Assembly (NCBI GenBank): GCA_016218915.1
Contig: JACRCQ010000031.1
Location: 62,001 to 126,000, forward strand
Reading direction: 5' to 3'
DNA: 64,000 nt
Source: Deltaproteobacteria bacterium
Lineage (GTDB): Bacteria; Myxococcota_A; Polyangia; Polyangiales; Polyangiaceae
A model generated the notes under the pieces. It worked only from the letters and a program-made list of their open reading frames with translations, was not told the origin of the DNA and made no database searches. Position numbers and translations under genes: made by a program. Shown in pieces: positions 43,150-51,400 of the stretch; position 1 is the stretch's first letter; each line of letters starts with the position of its first letter.

Positions 43150-44520
43150 TCACGTCCTTGCCGCGTGCGATTCCCTCTCCACGAAAAGGGCGATCTCGCG
43201 TCGAACCCGGTGCGTGAGTGTAGTGAACTCCAGACCGACGGCGGCCTTGTGCCGTGCGTTTCGGACCCAGCGGGTGGTTGCTTCGACTCCGACCTCGCTC
43301 CCCGTGATAGGGGACATGAAGTACACCCACACCCGCGCGTTGTTCGGGCACTGCTTTTCTGCGAGTACCAGTAGACCGCCCTCGGAAACATCCTCGGTGC
43401 GGCCGCGCACAGGCGTGGCTCCGGGGATCACGATGCGGGCTGGGGTTACGTAGTGTGCGCGGGGATAGCGCCGACGATGTGGAGGCGCAGCCTGCGGGGT
43501 CAAGGGGGCGGACGGCGCGGGGACCGGCTGGGTGCGGAGTTGCGCTGCATTGCGCTCCTTGAGACTCTGGAGACCCTGCGCGAGGGCGTGCTGCATTTCG
43601 AGAGCGGTCGAATACCGCGCGTCCGCCGAGGGCGCGAGCGCGCGGCCCAGCAATCGCGCCACTTCGACGTCGATTTCGGGCCGAACCAGGTTCAAGTTGG
43701 GCGGCCCTCCGGCAAGCAGGACCTTGACCGTGACTTCGCAGAATCCACCGCTGTAGGGGACGGCGCCTGTGAGGCATTCATAGAGTGTTATCCCGAGGGA
43801 GTACAGGTCGCTGCGGCGGTCGACGATGCCTGGGTTGCGAACGACCTCAGGAGCGATGTACTCCGGGGTTCCGAAGAACTCTCCTGCGCGGGTGATCTTG
43901 GTCTCGGCTGCGGGAAGTGCCACTGGCTCGATGCCCGGCTGCACGAGGGCGGCGATGCCGAAGTCGATCAGGCAGGGCTGGAAGCTGCCATCCGGGGAGT
44001 CGACGACGATGATGTTCGCCGGCTTGATGTCCCGGTGGACCACGTTTCTGGCGTGGACGCGTGCAAGCGCGGTGCAGAGCCCCATGCCAAGCTCCAGCGC
44101 GTGATCGATACGCAGCCGCCCGCGCGTTGCCAGGATGGCTTCGAGCGTGCGGCCCTCGAGCATCTCCATGACGAGATAGGGGCTGCCGTTGCCTTGCTTG
44201 CCAGCTTCCAGCAGTCCGACCACGTGCGGCCCCTTGCTCAGCTCCAGGGCTCTCGCCTCGCGCAGCAGCCTGCGTCTGGCATTCGGGTCGCCAGCGAACT
44301 CATCTCCGAGCACCTTGAGGGCGACGAACCGTCCGGTTCTCAGGTCTCTGGCGCAGTGGACGACGCACATGCCTCCGCGGGCGATCTCGTGTCGCACCTC
44401 GTAGCGCGAGCGGACAATCGCGCCGGCGCCACAATCCGGCATGGTGGGTCGTCTGCGGACCGGGTCGCGGGCATCGGGCGCTTGCTGGCTCGCGTGGGTG
44501 TGGTGCAATGGTTGAATCAT
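43150..44520 (-). CDS. Ser/Thr protein kinase fused to a C-terminal PilZ domain
   Basis: The 456-residue protein has a kinase domain (about residues 38-315): glycine loop ARGGMCVVH, VALKVL lysine, catalytic HRDIKPAN, IDFGIA and the activation-segment end GTPEYIAPE. After a Pro-rich linker a PilZ domain follows (about 350-445) with the c-di-GMP motifs RRRYPRAHY (RxxxR-like) and DVSEGG, ending VGLEF. A kinase that binds c-di-GMP directly would join the two signalling systems. An internal ATG at 44442 could be the true start, because the first 26 residues are not conserved-looking and neither ATG has a strong ribosome-binding site. No membrane helix. Confidence 0.87.
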   Translation of the reverse strand: MIQPLHHTHASQQAPDARDPVRRRPTMPDCGAGAIVRSRYEVRHEIARGGMCVVHCARDLRTGRFVALKVLGDEFAGDPNARRRLLREARALELSKGPHVVGLLEAGKQGNGSPYLVMEMLEGRTLEAILATRGRLRIDHALELGMGLCTALARVHARNVVHRDIKPANIIVVDSPDGSFQPCLIDFGIAALVQPGIEPVALPAAETKITRAGEFFGTPEYIAPEVVRNPGIVDRRSDLYSLGITLYECLTGAVPYSGGFCEVTVKVLLAGGPPNLNLVRPEIDVEVARLLGRALAPSADARYSTALEMQHALAQGLQSLKERNAAQLRTQPVPAPSAPLTPQAAPPHRRRYPRAHYVTPARIVIPGATPVRGRTEDVSEGGLLVLAEKQCPNNARVWVYFMSPITGSEVGVEATTRWVRNARHKAAVGLEFTTLTHRVRREIALFVERESHAART

Positions 44521-44615
44521 CTCGAACGTCGGGATGCATGGTTCGATCCAACGTAAAGCGAGGGCAGCCGGTCAGGTTGTGTGGTAGACTGAGCCTGGAG
44601 AGGAGGTCAGCGCGC

Positions 44616-45251
44616 ATGAGAGGACGACTCGGTAGCTGGGGCCTTGCCTTCTCGATCCTTGCGTGGGTTGGTCCAGCGTGGGCCGACATCCCATCTCCCA
44701 CAGCGGTTCTCAGCTGCGATGATGGTGGCAAGGTCAGCTTCGAGGGTACGTGCATCAACAAGGCCACTGGGTCGGACCCTTGCCCCGGTCCTCCTGACAA
44801 GCTCTACGGCTGCATCAACCAGAAGGGGACCGCGATCGGTGGGGCGAACGGAACCAAGTGGCTGATAGACTGCTACCAGGAGGATTCAGGGGCAAAGTCG
44901 TGCGTCTATGGCATATCGGGTACGGTCGACGCATCCTGCTGTGCCCTCCAAGGGTTCGACTCGCTGTGCCTCGGTTCGTCGTGCTACCAGTCTGAGAGCT
45001 ATTGCGGAGCCGTGCCGATGCTCGACGGCTGTTCGCCAACGATGGACGCGTCCATCGATGCGGACGATGATGTCCAGGACGGCGCTGGGGACAGCGCTCA
45101 GGATGGCACGCAGGACGGCGCTCGCGGTTCCTCGGGCTCTTCCGGGTGCGGCTGCAGTCTTGCTTCGAATCACACCGGAGTCTGGCTGGGGTTGATCGGG
45201 TTCGTGCTGGTCCTGTGGGTGGCCGCTTACAGACGAATGTCGTGGCGGTGA
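44616..45251 (+). CDS. Secreted Cys-rich protein with MYXO-CTERM-like sorting tail
   Basis: The 211-residue protein has a signal peptide (cleavage near AWADI), a Cys-rich body (about 20-150; CDDGGKVSFEGTC, CCALQGFDSLCLGSSC), an acidic Asp/Gly linker and a C-terminal tripartite tail: SSGCGCS, one membrane helix (VWLGLIGFVLVLWVAAY) and a basic end RRMSWR. That tail is the MYXO-CTERM form recognised by myxosortase in Myxococcota, so the protein should be anchored and displayed on the surface. The ATG follows GAGAGGAGGTCAG. Divergent from the kinase-PilZ gene. Confidence 0.85.
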   Translation: MRGRLGSWGLAFSILAWVGPAWADIPSPTAVLSCDDGGKVSFEGTCINKATGSDPCPGPPDKLYGCINQKGTAIGGANGTKWLIDCYQEDSGAKSCVYGISGTVDASCCALQGFDSLCLGSSCYQSESYCGAVPMLDGCSPTMDASIDADDDVQDGAGDSAQDGTQDGARGSSGSSGCGCSLASNHTGVWLGLIGFVLVLWVAAYRRMSWR

Positions 45252-45375
45252 TCGAGCGAGTTGGTTCTCACAGCGCTGCGTTGCTCACGGAAGCGAGAGA
45301 GCGAGTCGCAGGGGTGATGGTCAGGGCTTACACCCCCGCTGGAACCATGGTAAGCACAGGCCGGGTGGATAGCTG

Positions 45376-47163
45376 ATGCCTACTTCGTCCCTTTCGGACT
45401 CGCCGCACCTTGTCGTATTCCGGCAAGCGTCGTCTTCTGTCGTGCAGCTTCCCTCTTCGGGTGAGGTCGAGCTGGGCACGGAAGAAGGCGCGTGCGTGCG
45501 CTGGCAGCAAGAGGATGGAGGAGTCGTCAGGGCGGTCCTGCGAATCACGGATGAGTCGGTATCCCTTCGCCTTGCGCAAGGCAGCATCAGGATTCTGGTC
45601 AATGGGGTACCCGCGGCTGGGGTAGAGTATCTGTCATCAGGCGACGTGATCACGCTGGGGGCGATCACGATCGGGTTTCGGGGGGGGCCGCGGCGCCTTC
45701 CTGCTCGCGCCCTTCTCGAGCCGGGCCACCTCCGGCAGCGTCTCTTGGAAGAGACCGAGCGGTTTCTTCGCTATGAGAGCCCGTTTGCCGTCATGGTGCT
45801 TGCGCTCGAGGGGCAAGGACCTGCCGAGCACGCTCTGGCGGCCGAAGCGATCGGGCGTGCGGTTCGTCGCGTCGATGTGGTGGGTTTCAACGGCGCCTCT
45901 GAGCTAGTGGTGATATTCCCTGAGACGACCGAGTCGGTGGAGGTACCGGCGCGGCGGGTGATCCAGGCGGTGCTGCCTGCGGCGCCCGGGGTGAAGGCGG
46001 GGCTGGTGCTATGTCCGTCCGACGCGTGCAATGCGGATGCGCTGCTCGGAGGGGCAAGGCTTGCAGCGCGATCGGCGCCGGCCGGGGGACTGGCGCGGCT
46101 TGGTGATGCAGCGCGTCTGATCGTGGTTGGAGCGCTGGAGGCGCGCGTCGTTGACCCGATCACAGCGGGCCTGTTCGATCTGATCCGGCAGCTGGCCGCC
46201 AGCGATCTACCGGTGCTGGTCCATGGCGAGACCGGGGCTGGCAAGGAGGTTGTGGCACATGCCCTTCACGCCTGGTCTCCCCGTGCCGAGCATCGATTGG
46301 TTGCCATGAATTGTGCGGCCATCCCTGAGAACCTGCTGGAGAGCGAGCTTTTCGGCTACGAGCGCGGGGCATTCTCCGGCGCAGTGGGTGCCAAGCCCGG
46401 GCTTCTGGAGACCGCCTCAGGGGGCACGCTGTTCCTGGACGAGGTCGGGGATCTCTCGGCACCAGCGCAGGCCAAGCTGCTTCGCGTGCTCGAGACCCGG
46501 AGAGCGACGAGGCTGGGTGGGACTCGGGACCGGGCCGTGGACGTCCGGCTGGTGGCGGCTACGAACCGCAATCTGGAGCAAGAAGCGGTAGCCAATCGGT
46601 TCCGCATGGACCTGTACTTCCGATTGAGCGCTGCCACCGTGGTAGTGCCGCCGCTGCGCGATCGACCGTTGGACATGTCCCTGCTCGCCCACGCGTTTCT
46701 CGACAGTGCATGCCGCAAGCTCGACAAGCAGCCGAAGAGCCTGTCCTCCAGTGCGATGCGCCGTCTGGCCCTGCACAACTGGCCCGGCAACGTGCGAGAG
46801 CTGAAGAACCTCATGGACTACCTTGCAGCCTCTGCGCCGGGGTCTGAGATCGTTGCGGCGAACCTGCCAGAGCGCATCGCTGCGCAGGCAGCGCCGTGGA
46901 TGCTCGCAGAGCGTCGTCGCGGCGACGAGCCGGCGGTGTCCGGATCGGGCGGAGCCGCCCCGCCGCGTCAGTTCCGGAACATCTACGAGGAGATCGAGGA
47001 GCTGGAGCGCACGCGGATTCGGGAGGCGCTCGAGGAGGTGCAGGGAGTGCGCGTGAAAGCTGCTCAGCTGATCGGCATGCCGCTTCGCACGATGCTCACG
47101 AAGATCAAGCAGTTCGGCCTGGAGGAAGCGGGAGGGACGCCTGCTCGCAAGGCGAAGCGTTAG
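45376..47163 (+). CDS. Sigma-54-dependent activator with FHA-like and degenerate cyclase-like N-terminal domains
   Basis: The 595-residue protein has an FHA-like beta domain (residues ~10-105; SIRILVNGVPA, SSGDVITLGAITIGF), a ~130-residue domain (LLEETERFLRYESPFAVMVLAL onward) that resembles a degenerate GGDEF fold without its active site, a complete AAA+ sigma-54 interaction domain (Walker A GETGAGKE, Walker B GGTLFLDEVGD) and a Fis-type helix-turn-helix. The sigma-54 contact loop reads GAFSGA (residues 331-336) instead of GAFTGA. FHA-bearing activators are typical in myxobacteria and read phospho-Thr marks made by Ser/Thr kinases, three of which are near. Confidence 0.88.
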   Translation: MPTSSLSDSPHLVVFRQASSSVVQLPSSGEVELGTEEGACVRWQQEDGGVVRAVLRITDESVSLRLAQGSIRILVNGVPAAGVEYLSSGDVITLGAITIGFRGGPRRLPARALLEPGHLRQRLLEETERFLRYESPFAVMVLALEGQGPAEHALAAEAIGRAVRRVDVVGFNGASELVVIFPETTESVEVPARRVIQAVLPAAPGVKAGLVLCPSDACNADALLGGARLAARSAPAGGLARLGDAARLIVVGALEARVVDPITAGLFDLIRQLAASDLPVLVHGETGAGKEVVAHALHAWSPRAEHRLVAMNCAAIPENLLESELFGYERGAFSGAVGAKPGLLETASGGTLFLDEVGDLSAPAQAKLLRVLETRRATRLGGTRDRAVDVRLVAATNRNLEQEAVANRFRMDLYFRLSAATVVVPPLRDRPLDMSLLAHAFLDSACRKLDKQPKSLSSSAMRRLALHNWPGNVRELKNLMDYLAASAPGSEIVAANLPERIAAQAAPWMLAERRRGDEPAVSGSGGAAPPRQFRNIYEEIEELERTRIREALEEVQGVRVKAAQLIGMPLRTMLTKIKQFGLEEAGGTPARKAKR

Positions 47164-47190
47164 CTCGCGGCCTGGGGCGCTGTGCTCTCC

Positions 47191-47280
47191 GTGGTCCAAA
47201 TCAAGACCAGGGGTCTGTCTGTGGTGCAGGCCAAGACCAGGGGCCTGTCTGCGGTTCAAGTCACGATCAGGGGGCGATTT
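47191..47280 (+). repeat. Three imperfect 30-bp tandem repeats
   Basis: Units at 47191, 47221 and 47251 share the pattern GTGGTSCARNYCAAGACCAG followed by GGGNCTGTCT. Units one and two are close copies; the third is more diverged. The array starts 27 bases after the sigma-54 activator stop and its last unit runs into the 3' end of the convergent ADYC gene. In one frame the units would read as a decapeptide repeat. Confidence 0.8.
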
Positions 47281-48250
47281 CTGAGATCAGCAGCGAGGTC
47301 CCGCTCAGATGCGAGGGGGAGCCGCAGGAATCCTGGTGCAGGGAGTCGAGGCAGGAAGGCGCTTCCGCGGACGGGATCCGGTCGCGAACGAGGCACCGGG
47401 CGCCGTCCGGGCCCCACTCGGCTTCGGGCAGCCAGCTGTCGCTGTCGGTCCGGATGCCGAACACGTCGAACGCGCTGATCTCGGTGCCGTCCACCGTGTG
47501 GGAGACTCCGTCGCCGCAGTAGTCTGCGCGAAGCATCCGCGTGCAAGCCTGGTGAAGGTCCGCCAGCGTGGTGTGCGTGCAGCCTTGCCCCTTGGTGCAG
47601 ATCTTGGCTTGCTGCCAGGGCTTGTAGCCCATGTTCACGCACTTCGCGATCGCGTACTCCTCGCAGGCGAACGTGAACGCCCACGCGTCGTCGATGTGCG
47701 AGCCGCCGCCTGCCACACCCTGACGCAGGTCCCAGCGCCCGTCGAGCGCAATGGCCTTGATCGGCTCGTTGCTCGCATCCACTCCGCACAATGGCGCGCG
47801 GCCGTTCTGCGTCTCGTAGGACACCGTGTACCGCATCACGTCCTTGTCCCACTTCTGCGTGCCCCGCTCCATCGCATCGACCCGCAGCTCCAGCGAGTCG
47901 CCGTCATCGAGCGTTGCTGTGAACACTGCGCCGACGAACTTCTGGCCGTGCACTTCCTTGCCGCTCTGGGTGACTCCCCTGAACGTGCTCTCGTCCAGCC
48001 ACACGGACTGCATCGTGGCGCCGTTGCGCTGCACGCCGTCGAAGGAAACGCCCACCACGCCGTGGCCGTCGAGCACCTTGCCGTTGAGCGCGGTTCCATT
48101 GAGGTCCCTGCCCGTCAGCTCGTAGCGCACCCCGGTCACGCGGAAGACGGTGAGGTTGATCGGGTCCAGGGGGATGGGGTCCGCGTGAGCGCTGGCCGCG
48201 AGCAGTGCGAGGACCGACATTGTTGCAGCAGCGATCAGGGTTCGGTTCAT
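47267..48250 (-). CDS. ADYC-domain secreted protein
   Basis: The 327-residue protein has a clean signal peptide (cleavage near AHADPI). A region rich in pentapeptide-like LNGTALNGKVLDG steps follows, and then a Cys-containing C-terminal part with MGYKPWQQ, THTTLADLHQACTRMLRADYCGDG and TVDGTEI. The ADYC motif and its context identify the ADYC domain, a family largely confined to Myxococcota and of unknown function. The chosen ATG at 48250 follows GGAGG at the proper distance; a longer frame upstream is not domain-like. Single-gene unit, downstream of the kinase-nSTAND-FGE gene on the same strand. Confidence 0.82.
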   Translation of the reverse strand: MNRTLIAAATMSVLALLAASAHADPIPLDPINLTVFRVTGVRYELTGRDLNGTALNGKVLDGHGVVGVSFDGVQRNGATMQSVWLDESTFRGVTQSGKEVHGQKFVGAVFTATLDDGDSLELRVDAMERGTQKWDKDVMRYTVSYETQNGRAPLCGVDASNEPIKAIALDGRWDLRQGVAGGGSHIDDAWAFTFACEEYAIAKCVNMGYKPWQQAKICTKGQGCTHTTLADLHQACTRMLRADYCGDGVSHTVDGTEISAFDVFGIRTDSDSWLPEAEWGPDGARCLVRDRIPSAEAPSCLDSLHQDSCGSPSHLSGTSLLISEIAP

Positions 48251-48448
48251 GGCAAGACCTCCGCTTGCGAGCTGGTGCAAGATCGCGACCAGCCTGTGCA
48301 GGAGCCGGGACAGGGTGCACTCGCTGGTCTGCGCGAGGGTGCAGGGGCTCTGATCGCGCAGATCGAGGCAGGACAGGGCAGACGGCTGGTGCTCGGGGGT
48401 CACTGCTGGCGAGCTGATTCGGCGTGCCGGATCGGCACGTGAGCCGGT

Positions 48449-51400
48449 TCAGCGCGTGGGCAGGCTCGCACAGACGCGCAGGCCGACGGTGCCGTCGCGG
48501 AAGCTCGGCTCTGTGACCTCGCGGTCCGTGGTGCGTGCGGAGTTGAGCCCGAAGTACCAGCCTCCGCCCCGGGCGGCGTACTCCTTGGGCGCCAGCGACG
48601 AGCGCGTCCATTCCCACACATTGCCTGCCATGTCATCGACACCGAATGGGCTGCGCGAGAGCGGGTGCGAGCCGACCTCGTCCGGGCCCATGTCCGCAGG
48701 CACCTTGCCGTACGTGTCGTCGTAGTTGGCGTCCTCGGGCTCGAGCACGGCACCGTGGGGGAACTCGCGTCCATCGCTTCCGCGCGCCGCTTTCTCCCAC
48801 TCGAGCTCGGTGCACAGTCTCGCACCCGGGACCTTGCCGGATTGATCGAGCCAGGAGACGTAGCGCTCGGCATCTTCCACGGAGATTCCGACCACGGGAA
48901 AACGCCTCCAATCCTGGGAGGCGCGACGGGCCCTGGTCGGGTACACCACAGGCTCGCCCCAGCCTGCGGTGAATGCGCGAACCGTGGGTTGCATCGCCAG
49001 GCGCCAGGATCCGTCGGGTCGCTCCTCGAGCTGCAGCGCTCCTTGGAATCCCCCTTTGCCCAGGTGGGGAAGGCGACTCGGCCGATCGCGGGCAGGCTGG
49101 GCCTTGAGGTACTCGATCCAGTCAGCGAACGTGGTTTCATGCTGAGCGATCAGGAATCCGTCGCTGCTGCGCGCGTGCTCCGGCACGGTGTGGAAGAAGT
49201 CCTGACGCACCCGGTCCTCGGCTGCGCTGCCGAACAGGAACGTGCCCGCAGGCACGTACACGAACCCTTGCGGCACTTCGCGCGACCGCGGCAGCGTCAC
49301 GGACAAGCGCACCTGATCGCCGCGATGGACCACAAAGGGAAGCACCGTGGTTGCGTGATCAGGTGCGGAGACGATGGCGCAATAGCTCCCTGGAGCCAGC
49401 ATGGCAGGCTGGGAAGGCTGGGGGGCAAGGGGCTCGCGCCTGAGCTTCCCGCGATCTTCTGCGAAACGGGCGAGCTCGACCTTGGCGCCCGCAGGGGTAG
49501 CCGACCAGGTCACGGTGGCTGGAGTCTGCCAGGCTTGGGCCCGCGCACCCCCTGAATCGTAGACCTTGAGACGCTGCAGGAGATCCTGCTGCTCCGACGG
49601 CGATCGAAGCTGCTCGGCGAGCACGGCACGGCCGTAGAGCATGTCAGCGAGGGCGTTTCGGACGTCTCCACGCGATGCGTCGAGCAGCAGTGCGGTTTCC
49701 AGGTGCTGCGTGGCCTGGCCGAGCGCGGGTTTGAGGTCTGCAGCCGCAGCCAGCGCCTGCTTCCAGGTGGCCTCGGCCGAGGCTCGATCTTGCGCGTCGA
49801 ACTGCGCGAATGCGCGCTCCTGAAGCTCCAGCCAGGTGCGTTGCTTGCCTTTGGCAGCCAGCGCTGCCGCCGAGGCCTGGGCGACCTCTTCATCCACGCG
49901 TGCGCGCTTCTCGGCTCGCGCTCGCGACGCCATGCCGCCCCACACCGAAGCAGCAGCGACCGGCACCGCCAACAGCACAGCGATCCAGATCGCAAGCTTG
50001 CGGAGGCGAGCCCGCCGAGAGGCAAGGAGGAATGCCCGCTCGCGCGAAGACAGCTGCTCCGGGTCGATGCCCATCGCTTCTTCGGCCTGCCGTGCGCTCC
50101 ACAGGGCCTCGCGCGCCCGTCCCATCCTTTCCCATTCGGCCACGGCAAGGTGCAGACGCTCGCGTACGAGCCTGCTTCCCGCGTCGTTGGCGATCCAGCC
50201 GGCAAGCGTGCTCCATCCCCGGATCAAGGTCTCGTGGGCGAGCTGGTAGCCAGCTCCATCCGGTGTGTCGCGCGCCACGACCAGCCTGCCTGCCACGAGC
50301 GCGTCGATCGCCTTGCGCGTGGTCGCGTCGTCCGCGCCGAGCTCTTCGTCGGACCGATGCGCGCGGGTCCCCTCCGCTGTGACGAGCCGCAGCATCACGC
50401 GTCGGGCCGCATCTTTTGCTGCTGGCATCATGCGCGCCAGGACGTCGTCGGCATGACGGCTCAGGGCCCCGGTCACCCCACCAATGGCCTCGAGATGCGC
50501 GGCTGTGAGCACTTTCGCTTCAGGGCCCTTGGCTTCCCACAGCTCGGCCATGGCGAACTGAAGCAACGGGAGACTTCCCTCTGCGGACACCGCGGCATCG
50601 ATCAGCTCTTGGACGACGGCATCGGATTCGAATGCGACGCCCTTGACTGCAGCCGGTCCTGTGATGACTTCGCGAAGCCTGTCGGTGGTCAGGGGTCGCA
50701 GGAAGTACAGGGCTCGGGGGATCTCCTCGCCCAGGTGAGGGAAGGCTGCGAGCCGGCTGAGGAAGTCGCCGCGGACGGTGGCGAGCAGACGCAGCGGCGG
50801 GGAAGGGGACGCGAGCCATCCGAGGAAGTCTGCGGTCAGCTCAGCCTCGGTCGGATCCGCGAGGGTGAGCATCTCCTCCAGGGGATCGACGAGCAGCACG
50901 AGGCCAAGGTCGTTGCCGAGGGCACCGCTGACGGCCCGCGCGGTTTCGCCTGGATTCTCGCTGATCTCTTGAATCAGCTCTTCAGCGGAGCAATCCACGA
51001 CGGGTGCCAGCGCAGCAGCCATGGCCTGCAGCGGGTTGCGTCCAGGCACGACGATCAACGAGGTCCACTTGCGTCGCGGATCGAGCCACCCTGCGATTCT
51101 GGGCAGCACGCCTGCGCGGCACAACGAGGACTTGCCGACCCCGGAGTCTCCGGCCACGAGCAGGAAGGGATCCGAGCCGAGACGTTCGAGGATGGTTCTC
51201 ATCTCCGAGTCGCGGCCGAAGTACAAGGCCTGGTGCTCGGCTTCGAAAGCTTGCAGGCCGCGGTAGGGATTGCCTTCGGGCGTCCACTTGGCGCGCGCCT
51301 CAGGAGTGAGCTGCGCAAACGCTGCTCGCACCTCGTTGCCCGACGCGTAGCGAGCTGCCGGATCCCGCGCAAGGCACCGATCCACGATCGCGCCAAATGC

